From the NCBI GenBank assembly GCA_942492635.1, contig CALOFP010000004.1, forward strand, positions 1-64,000: a stretch of DNA of 64,000 bases, given 5' to 3'. Each line of letters opens with the position of its first letter. Positions within the stretch are counted from its first letter, which is position 1. A program made the position numbers and the translations under genes. Of the stretch, positions 55,190 to 64,000 are shown piece after piece. The DNA comes from CALOFP01 sp942492635 (GTDB lineage: Bacteria; UBP6; UBA1177; CALOFP01). The notes under the pieces are model-generated. The model worked only from the letters and a program-made list of their open reading frames with translations. It was not told the origin of the DNA and ran no database searches.

Positions 55190-55767
55190 AACCTTACCGT
55201 AAAAGATGCATTTATCATCTGCCTGAATCCTATATCGTCGAAAACGAAGTAGGTATACTCAAGACGAACAAGGGAGCTTCCGAAAGGGAGTTCAAGACCT
55301 CCCCAAACTCCACCGCCGTTTCTCTCGAAAAAATCCACGTAGGAGGAGATACCTCCAGCTATTGTCGCAACCGGGAAGGAGACCTTGAGTCCGGCCCTGA
55401 AGGGGAAAAACCAGTCCACAGTCCCCGAAAGATCACCCATTCCCACTCCTCCGGCCAGAGTGACACCCAAGTCGCCTTTTCTGGTGATCCCTATGTCCTT
55501 TCGAATAAGGATGGAGAGAGCGCTTCGATCCGTTACACCTTCCTTCAAAGGGATCATGTAACCGGCTTCGAGAGAAAATCCTCCCCCCAGGCCGAAGGCA
55601 ACCCTTGGATCGACCCCGAGAGTTATATCGTCTCGACTGTTGTCCAGATAGAAGCCTCCTATGCCAATGTACAATTTTCGTTTTGCCGGCGTCGAAAGAG
55701 TCGTCGTGGTAAAGGCAAAAAGATTGAAACTCCCCAGAAGGAGAATCGTAAGAATAAGTTTCTTCAC
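55186..55767 (-). CDS. Small outer-membrane-type beta-barrel protein
   Basis: 193 residues from GTG 55767 (CGGAGATAACT before it); the longer frame to 55881 lies in the yigZ gene. Signal peptide LLLGSFNLFAF, then many short amphipathic strands (KLYIGIGGFYL, FGLGGGFSLEAGYM, FFPFRAGLKVSF) and a C-terminal SFTVRL strand with terminal hydrophobics, as in OmpA-like/porin barrels. Its stop overlaps the queE start as ATGA. Substrate unknown. Confidence 0.75.
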   Translation of the reverse strand: MKKLILTILLLGSFNLFAFTTTTLSTPAKRKLYIGIGGFYLDNSRDDITLGVDPRVAFGLGGGFSLEAGYMIPLKEGVTDRSALSILIRKDIGITRKGDLGVTLAGGVGMGDLSGTVDWFFPFRAGLKVSFPVATIAGGISSYVDFFERNGGGVWGGLELPFGSSLVRLEYTYFVFDDIGFRQMINASFTVRL

Positions 55768-55789
55768 AGTTATCTCCGGAATTTTGCTG

Positions 55790-56398
55790 TTAAAGCATGT
55801 ACCTGCCGTTGGATTTCTCTTTGAGGAGAAGCTTGAACCTTTCGACTGCGGCAACAGGAATCCTGAATGTAAAATCAACACCGGAAGCCGTGTAGTCCTG
55901 AGCCTTGATCTCCGTTCCGGAAACGGTATTGACTATGTACATAACTGTACCGAGAAAATCAAACTCCGTGCTGAGCCGAAGCTCCTCCTTCAACTCTACT
56001 GTCACCGGAACAACGTTCTGCAGAGCCTCCCTGGCGGAGGCGCCGTAGGTCCTTGTCAATCCCCCCGTGCCGAGTTTCACACCTCCGAAGTAGCGGATAG
56101 AGACAACAAGGATGTTGAAAATGTCCGATCTCACTATCTCCTGATAGATGGGAAGACCGGCGGTACCCGAAGGTTCGCCGTTGTCGTTGTAACGGAATCC
56201 GGTTTCAACCCCCTCTCCGAAACGGTAGCCGTAGCAGATGTGTGTGGCGTCGTAATACTTCTTCCAAAGCGCCTGAACAACTGACTCCGCCTCCAATGCA
56301 TCCCCTACCGGAAACGCGTAGGAGAGAAAACGGGACCCCTTCTCCTTTATCTCAAACGGACCGAATTCGGTATCGAGGGTCAGAAAGGACTCTATCAT
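55790..56398 (-). CDS. YigZ/IMPACT family protein
   Basis: 202 residues. The UPF0029/IMPACT core is visible in THICYGYRFG, NDNGEPSGTAGLPIYQEI and SIRYFGGVKLGTGGLTRTYG, with a C-terminal ferredoxin-like tail. The family's biochemical function is unclear. ATGA overlap with the preceding PHA-system-like gene; 22 bp to the next gene. Confidence 0.93.
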   Translation of the reverse strand: MIESFLTLDTEFGPFEIKEKGSRFLSYAFPVGDALEAESVVQALWKKYYDATHICYGYRFGEGVETGFRYNDNGEPSGTAGLPIYQEIVRSDIFNILVVSIRYFGGVKLGTGGLTRTYGASAREALQNVVPVTVELKEELRLSTEFDFLGTVMYIVNTVSGTEIKAQDYTASGVDFTFRIPVAAVERFKLLLKEKSNGRYML

Positions 56399-56679
56399 AT
56401 CTCCTGCAGATGCTCCTTGAGAACAGTTTCTATTGTTTTCCTGAAAACCCTGTAGAGAATCGGGAGCTTTATGTTGATCTCAACCTCTCCGTCTCTAATG
56501 AGGGCTTCCGCCTTGACGTTTTTTCCCTCACCCCAGATTCGCCCCTCTTCCCGGGAGCGATTTATGGTGATTCCCTCCTTTTGAACCTTTTTTTCAAGTA
56601 CCCACTCCTTTTTCAGCGACCACTCCCATATCTCGTCTCTGCTGCTGTCGGTCTTGTGCAATATCCTGAGCTGCGGCAT
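56395..56679 (-). CDS. Polyhydroxyalkanoic acid system family-like protein
   Basis: 94 residues from ATG 56679 (AGGAGGAATTG). Short alpha/beta protein with a late EVEINIKLPILYRVFRKTIE segment and a helical end, resembling the PHA-granule-region family (PF09650-like); this is a weak match. Alternatively an uncharacterised START-like fragment. It is between the LonB-like gene (9 bp) and yigZ (ATGA). Confidence 0.6.
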   Translation of the reverse strand: MPQLRILHKTDSSRDEIWEWSLKKEWVLEKKVQKEGITINRSREEGRIWGEGKNVKAEALIRDGEVEINIKLPILYRVFRKTIETVLKEHLQEI

Positions 56680-56688
56680 CAATTCCTC

Positions 56689-59124
56689 CTACTTAACACT
56701 GTTCAGTTGTCTGATCTTTTTATCGGCCCTGTCGAATATGGAGTCCGGTGTAAATGTGCCGTCCTTCCGTCGGTTTCCGGCCTTGATTCCGGTAAGAATC
56801 TCTATTCCCTCCCTTACGTTGTGAATGGCGTAAATAGAGAATTTTCCCTCCTCTACAGCCGCTATCACATCCTCCCGGAGATTGAGGTTTTCAACGTTCT
56901 GGACCGGTATTATGGCTCCCTGGTCTCCGGTGAGCCCCCTTATATTACATATGTCGAAGAAACCTTCAACCTTTTCGTTCACTCCACCTATGGGCTGGAT
57001 GTCTCCCATCTGGTTTATTGATCCGGTGACGGCTATTCCCTGCCTTATGGGAGCGTCCGCAAGTGCCGACAGAAGGGCGTAAAGTTCGGTGGAACTTGCG
57101 CTGTCCCCCTCCACTCCTCCGTAGCTCTGCTCAAAGGCGATGGAGGCTGAAAGAGACATGTGCTTGTTCTGTGCAAAAAGATCCCCCAGGTAGCCGGCTA
57201 GAATCATTGCCCCCTTGTCGTGAATCGCTCCGGAAAGACGAACCTCCCTGTCGATGTTGATAATTCCCCTTCTTCCGGCAAAAACCCGAGCAGTAATCCT
57301 GGATGGGATACCGAAACTGAAGTCTCCTATGCTGTAGACGGCAAGACCGTTGATCTGTCCAACATCCTCGCCGTCCACATCGATCAGGATGGATCCCCGT
57401 TCTATCGATTCATAGTATCGCTCCTTGACCCTGGCATGACGATTCTCCTTGTAGGCTATCGCCTTTCGTATCTGATCTCCGGTTACCATGCTGTGCCGCT
57501 CTTTTCTCGCCCAGAAATCTGCCTCGACAAGTATGTCCACAATATCGGTCGCCCTGACACGATACTTTTTCTGATCCTCGGCAAAACGGGAACAGTAGTA
57601 TAGAACCTTCCTGATCGCCTCGGAATCGAAGGGAAGCATCTGATCTTCCTTTACGACTCTGGAGATGAACTCCACCAGGATTCTCGTGTTGGCGGCATTT
57701 ACGTCTATCGTGCTGCCGAAGTCCGCCTTAACCCTGAAAATCCTCTTGAAATCGTCATCGTAGTTGTAAAGGAGGTGGTATGTGTAGTCGTCGCCTATCA
57801 TCACAACCTTTATGTTCAACGGCACAGCTTCCGGCTTGGGAGTGAAGTTGACACGGTAGCGAAAATCTATATCCAGATCATCCATTTTGAGAAGCTTGTT
57901 TCTCAGGGCTCTCTTAAGCGAAGTCCAGGCATAGTAGTTCTTGAGAATATCGTTCGCCTGGATAATGAGAAATCCTCCGTTCGCCTTGTGAAGTGCCCCG
58001 GGTTTCATCTTTAGGAAATCGGTGAAAAGTGAACCGTAGCGCTCCTCGTACTCAAAGTATCCCATTATGTTCTGGAAAGTGGGATTGGTTTCGTAGATGA
58101 CCGGAGCACCCTTCAGATTCTTGTTGTTGATAATCAGATTGACTCTGTACTCCTTGAAGTCGGGAACTTCGTATTTCGACGCGTCTACCTTTCCCTCCTC
58201 TATGTCCCTGTTGAGGAAGAAGTCGTCGAACTTTTCGAGAATGTGGTTCTCCAGTCCGTCCATGTAACGTTTCATCGATTCGTTTCCCATGTACTTTTTG
58301 GAGAGCTCCGAAACCGGATCGGCGATTATGAGCTTAACCATGTTCTGACGGAGAGAGGTCATCTTCTCCTTGTACTCCTTCTCAAGAACCCTCTCCTTGT
58401 GAAAGTAGGCTATGAGCTTATCCTGAAGCTTCTCCTCATTTCGTCGGATCTCGTCCTTCTGGGTTTCGTTGAGCTTGTCGAATTCCTCCTTGCCCAGCGA
58501 TTTCTCATCCACAACCGGGTTAATCACTAGTCCACTCTGCGTCGATTTCAGGGCGAATCCCAGAGTCGAGGCATCCCGCTCGGCCTCCACATAGTTCTTT
58601 TCGCTCTCCTCTTGATACCAGCGGGCGATTTCCCCCTTCTTCATCTCGAAACTTTCCGATTCAAGCTGCCGGGGAATCTGGTACTGAAAGTACTCCAGAA
58701 GATCCTGCATATCCTTTACAAGATTCTCACCCTCTCCGGGAGGAAGGGTAATGAGCCCAGGCTCATCCGGGTTTTCAAAATTGAAAACGTAGCAGAGGTC
58801 ATCCGGGGTCGACATATCCCTGGCAACCTCCTCAAGGTAGTTCTTCACGTTGGAAGTTTTTCCCGTCCCCGATTCTCCGGCAACGAATATGTTAAATCCC
58901 TTTTTTGCGATTGTAAGTCCGAACTCAAGGGTTTCAAATCCCCTCTTCTGAAAAAAGCTTTTCTGCTTGACATCGATCTCATCGGTGCTTTTTCCGTCAT
59001 AGAAACCAAGCTTCGGCGTACAGCACAGTTTGTTTGTGGAAAGCCTCAGTTTTTCTAACTTTTTTTTCATGACCGGCTCCATTTTCAGCTTATAATCCGT
59101 GAGAGGAGTACGGGAGCATCCCAC
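56689..59124 (-). CDS. LonB-like ATP-dependent protease
   Basis: 811 residues from GTG 59124, which has AGGAGG six bases before; an ATG at 59070 is a shorter alternative with a GGAG site. N-terminal AAA domain with Walker A VAGESGTGKTSN near 85, a long helical insertion (about 200-330), the second half of the AAA core, and a C-terminal Lon proteolytic domain with the nucleophile in EGDSASSTEL near 677 and Lys in GGVNEKVEG near 717. No N-terminal substrate-binding LAN domain, so it is the LonB-type (AAA_32) variant. It stands in the nine-gene minus-strand run. Confidence 0.92.
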   Translation of the reverse strand: MGCSRTPLTDYKLKMEPVMKKKLEKLRLSTNKLCCTPKLGFYDGKSTDEIDVKQKSFFQKRGFETLEFGLTIAKKGFNIFVAGESGTGKTSNVKNYLEEVARDMSTPDDLCYVFNFENPDEPGLITLPPGEGENLVKDMQDLLEYFQYQIPRQLESESFEMKKGEIARWYQEESEKNYVEAERDASTLGFALKSTQSGLVINPVVDEKSLGKEEFDKLNETQKDEIRRNEEKLQDKLIAYFHKERVLEKEYKEKMTSLRQNMVKLIIADPVSELSKKYMGNESMKRYMDGLENHILEKFDDFFLNRDIEEGKVDASKYEVPDFKEYRVNLIINNKNLKGAPVIYETNPTFQNIMGYFEYEERYGSLFTDFLKMKPGALHKANGGFLIIQANDILKNYYAWTSLKRALRNKLLKMDDLDIDFRYRVNFTPKPEAVPLNIKVVMIGDDYTYHLLYNYDDDFKRIFRVKADFGSTIDVNAANTRILVEFISRVVKEDQMLPFDSEAIRKVLYYCSRFAEDQKKYRVRATDIVDILVEADFWARKERHSMVTGDQIRKAIAYKENRHARVKERYYESIERGSILIDVDGEDVGQINGLAVYSIGDFSFGIPSRITARVFAGRRGIINIDREVRLSGAIHDKGAMILAGYLGDLFAQNKHMSLSASIAFEQSYGGVEGDSASSTELYALLSALADAPIRQGIAVTGSINQMGDIQPIGGVNEKVEGFFDICNIRGLTGDQGAIIPVQNVENLNLREDVIAAVEEGKFSIYAIHNVREGIEILTGIKAGNRRKDGTFTPDSIFDRADKKIRQLNSVK

Positions 59125-59136
59125 ATCCCGCCTCCT

Positions 59137-60033
59137 TCAGTTTAGTTTTTTTCCCGACAATCGCAACTCACCATAATCACCCGAACGCTCATCGGATATG
59201 TTGAGTCTTTTTATGAAACTACGGTATCGTTCAATTCGATATCTTTTAATTTCATCCTCCTCGATTCTGTGCCGCCCTCTCATGGAGAGCATAAAAACCA
59301 GAAAAATCAAAAGGAAACAGATGACAACACCCCGAAAAAAACCTTTCAGCAGAAGGAGTCCGAGAGAGCTCTTTTCACCGAAAACAACCTCCCCGCTTCG
59401 ATAAAACTCTGCACCTTGGTCAAGCAAACTGAAAAAATCGAGATCGGAATGAATAAATGCCTGAAAAACGGTTTTCCCCTTGAAAAATGGTCCATCGGAA
59501 GGAACCCTACTTAAAGGGGCAAAAAGCCTCTTTTTCGGTTCATCAGAAAAAAAGATTCGTCTTATCAATTCAGCCCGGCTGTTGAAAACGGAAAAATCGG
59601 GAAAATTGATCCCGCTCTCCTGCTCTTCAGCATCCTTCTCCATGAAAGAGAAAGCGCCGCTTCCGACAGATGCGACCCTGAAGAGACGAAAAATGGCCCC
59701 AGCCTCCAGAATTTTCCATCTGACCGAAGAGGAGAAGAGCCTGGCCGCCCTCATTCGATCCAGAATAGGCTTTGAATCCAATCTGTTCTCCCGACAATAC
59801 TTCAGCATCGTCGCATCACCAACAATACCCGATCTCATGAGGAGGGCTACAGACTCCCTATCATCACTGGAATCCTCTTCAAGGACATTCACAATCCGTC
59901 CCTCCAGAAAGTGGATGGTGTAGCGACCTTCATCTATCAGCAGAACTCCTGTCCTCCGGTTACCGCCGATCCTCTCAAGCAGGTCTGCGAATGAGAAATC
60001 CCCGAGATCTCCGAAAAGTGTACCCTTCGTCAT
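59137..60033 (-). CDS. DUF4388 domain protein with membrane anchor
   Basis: 298 residues. N-terminal DUF4388 (PATAN-like) domain: GDLGDFSFADLLERIGGNRRTGVLLI and FLEGRIVNV. A helical middle follows and one transmembrane segment near 235-255 with a short basic tail after it. DUF4388 proteins often assist signalling or motility complexes in Deltaproteobacteria-like organisms; here the partners are likely its operon neighbours. ATGA overlap with the upstream gene; 12 bp before the LonB-like gene. Confidence 0.82.
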   Translation of the reverse strand: MTKGTLFGDLGDFSFADLLERIGGNRRTGVLLIDEGRYTIHFLEGRIVNVLEEDSSDDRESVALLMRSGIVGDATMLKYCRENRLDSKPILDRMRAARLFSSSVRWKILEAGAIFRLFRVASVGSGAFSFMEKDAEEQESGINFPDFSVFNSRAELIRRIFFSDEPKKRLFAPLSRVPSDGPFFKGKTVFQAFIHSDLDFFSLLDQGAEFYRSGEVVFGEKSSLGLLLLKGFFRGVVICFLLIFLVFMLSMRGRHRIEEDEIKRYRIERYRSFIKRLNISDERSGDYGELRLSGKKLN

Positions 60034-61694
60034 ACATTCCTCCTCGACAGGATAATCTGGAGAATTACAGGCATCGAAGCAATAAGAATACCGGCAGCGG
60101 AAAAGATGGTGAGATTCGGGGGAACAACAAAGAGACTCCCGAAATCAAGAGAGGCAACCAGGACAACCAGTCCGAAAGAGAATATCAAAAGGAGAAAAAA
60201 TCCGAAACAGGTCTTTCCTCGCCCAATGGGCCACCAGCCCAGAAACAGCAAAGCAGCGGCAGGAAGGATTCCTTCGTTATCCGGAAGAGACCCCTTCTCC
60301 GATTCAACCGATTTTCCACTGAAAAGAGCACATTCCAGACACATACCATCCGCGGAGAATGTTTCACAACGGTTACAGGAGATTTTTCCGCAGACAAGAC
60401 ACCTTTGCACCTTCACGCCGCGAAGATAACGAATCCAGAGAAAAATCCACAACAGAGAAAAAATGGCCAATGTAAAAACAAAGATACTGAAATCGGATCC
60501 ATAGATATCCTTCCGTTCACCTGATATCGAATCGAGAAGTTTTGATGGTCTCGGATATACAATGAGCGGGAAAAGAGACTCTCCTTCAGAGGAATCGGTA
60601 ATCGAAAATTCTTCAATCCCTCCGTTCACGTCCATCCTGCGCAGATTAATCCCTATTCGCTGATCCCGGGAATGTTTGAGAAGATCTGTGAAAACTTGCC
60701 TAGCCTCATGGCGTCTTCCCAGATGGTGAAGAGAAAGAGCTTCCATATTCCGGAACATGGGAACCAGTTCTTGAGCAATATCATCTTTAGGAATATTTTT
60801 CAGGTAACCTAGAGCATCTTCGTAGTTTCCGTTATATAAGTGAAACAACCCCGCTTCCACCGGATCATCCTTGCCCATTTCCGAGAAGAGAGGATTTGTA
60901 AAAAAATCAGCCTTGCGAAGTTCGACCCTCTCAAATCCAGGGTTCAACGCAATTTGAAAAAAGGTGGCAACAAGAAGCATCGAAGCTGAAATAAAAACCA
61001 GCACCCTTTCAAAAATCGACAGAGCTGGAAAGAGAGTCACCGCAAGAAGCATAATCGTACCGGGAACTGCAAAATTCAGCCTGCAAAAGAGAAGGAACAG
61101 ACCGAAACAGAACACTAAAAGTACCAACCTGTAGAATCGGGAGCCTTCGAAAAGATGTGAAAGGAGATGCTTCACTATATCTCTCCGAATTAAAAAGAGC
61201 TGAAAAAGCAGCAGAGAGAGCACCACAGCGAAGAAAAGCAGTCCCTTTCCGGAAAAATATCGAAGGAATAGATTTTTCTCAATTCCCGACAGAACGGAGT
61301 TTGCAGCATCACGAAAAACCCTGAAAAGAGCGGCCGCATCAAGGGGATTCCGACGAACTGTATGAATTGCCCGGTGAAAGGCACTCTCCGGATGGTCGGG
61401 TGAAATAAGATGTGCGTATTCCGCCGCAAGAAGCTGTTTTTCCAAAGAGAGTTTTCGTGAACCGTCGAGAAGAAAAATCGAACATTCGATACAGTTGGGA
61501 ACAGCTCTCTCTCTAAGATCCCTGTTAATTTGTGACAGAAGGTAGCGCTGCTGATCGATCGCCCCTCGCCTCAGAATATGGTAGGAGTGAAGTTTCTCCT
61601 CAACCGGAGACAGCTCTCCCGCTTCACATAGGGCAAACGTAAAAAATTGAAACACTAAAAGGGCACAAATCAGCTGCCCGAACACCTTTTTCAT
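60030..61694 (-). CDS. Large TPR/zinc-ribbon membrane protein
   Basis: 554 residues from ATG 61694 with AGAGGCC before it; the longer frame to 61796 is unlikely. Signal peptide, an alpha-helical part, several transmembrane segments (about 165-250), a tetratricopeptide-like unit (NGNYEDALGYLKNIPKDD near 290), another membrane segment, a C-x2-C-x4-C-x2-C...C-x2-C zinc-ribbon cluster (CLVCGKISCNRC near 430) and a terminal helical region with two membrane segments. Function unknown; it is the first gene of the run ending at 52549. Confidence 0.7.
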   Translation of the reverse strand: MKKVFGQLICALLVFQFFTFALCEAGELSPVEEKLHSYHILRRGAIDQQRYLLSQINRDLRERAVPNCIECSIFLLDGSRKLSLEKQLLAAEYAHLISPDHPESAFHRAIHTVRRNPLDAAALFRVFRDAANSVLSGIEKNLFLRYFSGKGLLFFAVVLSLLLFQLFLIRRDIVKHLLSHLFEGSRFYRLVLLVFCFGLFLLFCRLNFAVPGTIMLLAVTLFPALSIFERVLVFISASMLLVATFFQIALNPGFERVELRKADFFTNPLFSEMGKDDPVEAGLFHLYNGNYEDALGYLKNIPKDDIAQELVPMFRNMEALSLHHLGRRHEARQVFTDLLKHSRDQRIGINLRRMDVNGGIEEFSITDSSEGESLFPLIVYPRPSKLLDSISGERKDIYGSDFSIFVFTLAIFSLLWIFLWIRYLRGVKVQRCLVCGKISCNRCETFSADGMCLECALFSGKSVESEKGSLPDNEGILPAAALLFLGWWPIGRGKTCFGFFLLLIFSFGLVVLVASLDFGSLFVVPPNLTIFSAAGILIASMPVILQIILSRRNV

Positions 61695-61854
61695 AGGCCT
61701 CTTATACCATAATGGTAAGCCTTGATCAACAAAATTGAGTTGTCGACACCCTCTTTCTGAAAAGGGAATTTTTATACAATTTTGTAATATTCGCACCCCA
61801 AATCCTGTACATCCCGGATCTTTATGCTATTATTGGTTGATTTTTGGAGGAGTA

Positions 61855-62757
61855 ATGGAAAAAACTCAGGTATCGGGAAAATTTGTAACATCAATCGGGC
61901 TTACAATCAACCTTCTGCTCATAGGCGCAAAACTGACTGCAGGCATCCTGGGGAAGAGTGCGGCCATGATCGCCGATGCAGTTCACAGCATATCGGACGC
62001 CGTTACGGATCTTATGGTAATCGTAGGCTTCAACATAGCCGAAAAGCCGGCGGACAGCTGTCACCGGTACGGACACGGAAAAGCCGAAACATTCGTTACA
62101 CTTACCATCAGCATGCTTCTCTTTTTCACCGCCTTCGGGATAGCAGGCAGCGGAGCCGAAAAAATCTACTCGACCGTAACGGGGAACGGCATTGAACCAC
62201 CCCTGCCCATAGCCTTCTATGCCGCCCTGATCTCCATTCTTTTCAAAGAGGTGCTTTTCCGTTATACGATATCTATGGGCAGAAAACTCAACAGCAAAGC
62301 CCTCCTCGCCAACGCCTGGCATCAGAGAACCGATGCTCTCTCATCCGTAGCCGCAGCCCTTGGAATCGGCGGAGCCCTTCTATTCGGAGAGAAGATGGCC
62401 ATTCTCGATCCTCTGGCTGCAATAGTGACTGCGTTCCTGATCATCATAGCCGCATGGCCGCTCCTTCGTGAGAGTGTTGATGAGCTGATGGAAAAAAATC
62501 TGGGTATAGCAGTAGAATCAAGAATTTTCGAGCTGGTCAACAGTGTGGAAGGAGCCACTGCTCCCCACAATCTGAAAACCAGAAGAATCGGCAAAAGGAT
62601 GGCTGTAGACATCCACATCAGGGTGGCACGACACCTCTCGATTGTGGAAGCCCACGACATCGCCACTCAGGTGGAAAAAATTCTCAAGAACAATTTCGGC
62701 GAGTCAACTTTTGTAAACGTTCACATAGAGCCCGAACCGGATCGGAATTCACAATGA
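61855..62757 (+). CDS. Cation diffusion facilitator (CDF) efflux protein
   Basis: 300 residues from ATG 61855 (TTGGAGGAG); the longer in-frame start at 61735 overlaps the divergent gene. Six hydrophobic segments with HSISDAVTD (metal site A) and HQRTDALSSV (second His/Asp pair), and a C-terminal cytoplasmic ferredoxin-like domain. Exports Zn2+, Fe2+, Co2+ or Mn2+; the ion is not evident. It is 96 bp upstream of exbB. Confidence 0.95.
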   Translation: MEKTQVSGKFVTSIGLTINLLLIGAKLTAGILGKSAAMIADAVHSISDAVTDLMVIVGFNIAEKPADSCHRYGHGKAETFVTLTISMLLFFTAFGIAGSGAEKIYSTVTGNGIEPPLPIAFYAALISILFKEVLFRYTISMGRKLNSKALLANAWHQRTDALSSVAAALGIGGALLFGEKMAILDPLAAIVTAFLIIIAAWPLLRESVDELMEKNLGIAVESRIFELVNSVEGATAPHNLKTRRIGKRMAVDIHIRVARHLSIVEAHDIATQVEKILKNNFGESTFVNVHIEPEPDRNSQ

Positions 62758-62852
62758 ATCCTACATTTTCATTAATATCCCGCAAATTGGGAATAATTGA
62801 TAAAGAATATCTGTTATGGTATATTGGACGGAATTATATTCGGAGGTAACAT

Positions 62853-63581
62853 ATGATTAATATTTCCATTCTCAACCGCATCACGGATGGGGCCGTTTCC
62901 GGCATTTCCCTGGTTGAGGTGATCGAGCACTCGTCGCTTACGGTCAACATCCTGCTCTTTTCTCTGCTTTTTCTATCGGTGGCATGCTGGGCCATAATCA
63001 TCTACAAATTTATACAATATCGCAAGGCGATGATCGCCACTGAACAGTTCATCGAGATCTTCTGGAAAAACCTCGACTACAATGAGGTCTACAAGAGGAG
63101 CGAACTTTTCATGGACAGCCCCATTACAACCGTATTCCGCGCCGGATTCAAGGAGTTCGCCGAGACGAAGGAAAGCTGGGAGCAGAAGGGTATCGTTGTC
63201 TCCGGATCGAAGGTTGATGAACTTGCGGCAAACATAGCCAGGGCTATGAACAGGGAGTCCCAGACCAGGATACAGATGCTGGAAAGCAACCTGACCCTTC
63301 TGGCGACAACCGCATCGGCAGGTCCCTTCATGGGACTTTTCGGAACGGTATGGGGGCTTATGAACGCGTTTCACCAGATAGGGAAGACAGGTTCGGCATC
63401 GCTGGCGACAGTCAGTCCCGCAATCTCTGAGGCCCTAGTTACGACCGCAGCCGGAATCGCTGCGGCAATCCCGGCAGCCATAATGTTCAACTTCTTTTCA
63501 AGCAAACTTCAGAAAATCGAGGGTGAGTCGGCGAACATCATCTCCGACTTCCTCAACTACATAAAGAGGAGCAACGTCTGA
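62853..63581 (+). CDS. exbB: ExbB/TolQ/MotA-type proton channel subunit
   Basis: 242 residues. Three hydrophobic segments (about 28-50, 150-175, 190-215); the conserved core LLATTASAGPFMGLFGTVWGLMNAF and ALVTTAAGIAAAIPA are visible. It forms the proton-driven motor with ExbD/TolR, encoded next and overlapping by TGATG. CGGAGG precedes the ATG. TolQ versus ExbB cannot be separated from this window. Confidence 0.95.
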   Translation: MINISILNRITDGAVSGISLVEVIEHSSLTVNILLFSLLFLSVACWAIIIYKFIQYRKAMIATEQFIEIFWKNLDYNEVYKRSELFMDSPITTVFRAGFKEFAETKESWEQKGIVVSGSKVDELAANIARAMNRESQTRIQMLESNLTLLATTASAGPFMGLFGTVWGLMNAFHQIGKTGSASLATVSPAISEALVTTAAGIAAAIPAAIMFNFFSSKLQKIEGESANIISDFLNYIKRSNV

Positions 63582-64000
63582 TGTCGACTGAACACTGTCC
63601 GGTACAGCGCCGGGAAAGAAGGGTAATCAGCCACATAAACATCACGCCCATGGTGGACATCATGCTGACCATACTCATAGCGTTCATGGTTACGGCTCCT
63701 ATGATAGAGCAGGGTGTGGACCTCGATCTTCCTCAGACGGAAACGGTTCCCATAGAGAGTCCCAAGGAGAAATTCATCCTCCGAGTTGTCAAGGGAAAGA
63801 AAAACTCATCCAGAATATTCATCGGAAAGAGCGAGATTGAATTGAAATCCCTCGAAGACAAACTTCGGCACAACGCCAAACTTCAGAAAGAGAAGGAAAT
63901 CTTTCTCTACGCGGAAAAGAAACTTCCCTACGGAGATGTCGTCAGAATCATGGCTATAGCCAAGAAGGCCGGAATCCCGAAGATCTCCCTCGTAACCGAA
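63581..64000 (+). CDS. exbD: ExbD/TolR family protein, truncated by window end
   Basis: 140 codons are visible with no stop before the window edge at 64000. Start ATG 63581 overlaps the exbB stop as TGATG. It begins with a short cytoplasmic part, then ITPMVDIMLTILIAFMVTAP, the ExbD/TolR transmembrane motif with its conserved Asp. The periplasmic part includes KEIFLYAEKKLPYGDVV. The gene probably continues only a little beyond the edge. Confidence 0.95.
   Translation, partial: MSTEHCPVQRRERRVISHINITPMVDIMLTILIAFMVTAPMIEQGVDLDLPQTETVPIESPKEKFILRVVKGKKNSSRIFIGKSEIELKSLEDKLRHNAKLQKEKEIFLYAEKKLPYGDVVRIMAIAKKAGIPKISLVTE

Noticed and set aside
61694..61729. Promoter-like TTGATC-17-TATAAG before the gene at 60030
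   Set aside because: Predicted start falls at the ATG itself, which would exclude the AGAGG site; too speculative to list.

Overview
The window reads as a chromosomal segment of a Gram-negative, probably anaerobic or fermentative bacterium resembling the former Deltaproteobacteria (Myxococcota/Desulfobacterota-like). No rRNA gene is present, so this placement is inference. It rests on many lipoproteins with long Asp/Ser/Thr-rich linkers, thrombospondin type-3 repeats and lamin-tail domains, on ExbB/ExbD and outer-membrane-type proteins, on DUF4416 and DUF4388 proteins, on HDOD and GGDEF signalling proteins, and on acetate kinase and several radical-SAM enzymes. By eye the base composition is a little under 50% GC, and genes are dense with frequent ATGA/TGATG stop-start overlaps.

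Layout. 1-4.0 kb: a very large surface lipoprotein with an amidohydrolase domain. 4.0-8.2 kb: ClC channel, triose-phosphate isomerase, acetate kinase. 8.3-13.7 kb: a plus-strand run of response regulator/TPR protein, DUF4416 protein, RNA ligase-like phosphodiesterase, nucleosidase-like protein and a PhoB/PhoR-like pair. 13.7-15.6 kb: glucose-6-phosphate isomerase and, upstream of it, an unassigned structured RNA with its own promoter and terminator. 15.8-20.1 kb: a minus-strand operon joining a PNGase F-like lipoprotein to the three AmmeMemoRadiSam genes (amrB, amrA, amrS). 20.3-22.9 kb: an intact IS21-family element with a 6-bp target duplication, lying just before an M24 peptidase gene. 24.2-27.6 kb: two tandem paralogous lipoproteins plus the 3' stub of a third copy. 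27.7-31.3 kb: ankyrin lipoprotein, flagellin-like protein, macrodomain protein, seryl-tRNA synthetase. 31.5-35.8 kb: an outer-membrane-type protein and an iron-sulfur operon (Rrf2 regulator, cysteine desulfurase, IscU, MtaB). 35.9-47.6 kb: signalling kinase, CPBP protease, small lipoproteins, TlpA/TPR lipoprotein pair, purM, a diguanylate cyclase, a lamin-tail lipoprotein, YitT-type protein and an MFS transporter. 47.6-48.4 kb: a gene-free block. 48.4-51.2 kb: a tightly coupled panC-aminotransferase-folK-small protein operon. 51.4-61.7 kb: an HDOD protein convergent with a nine-gene minus-strand run (TPR/zinc-ribbon membrane protein, DUF4388 protein, LonB-like protease, PHA-system-like protein, YigZ, outer-membrane protein, QueE, TrkH/KtrB, TrkA/KtrA). 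61.9-64 kb: cation efflux protein, ExbB, and an ExbD/TolR gene cut by the window edge.

Most genes are housekeeping. The parts that stand out are the PNGase F-AmmeMemoRadiSam operon, the free-standing RNA upstream of pgi, the decaying tandem lipoprotein family, the flagellin-like protein with no flagellar neighbours, and the multidomain amidohydrolase lipoprotein. I found no CRISPR array, tRNA or rRNA gene. Promoter and RNA calls come from inspection by eye, not from computation.
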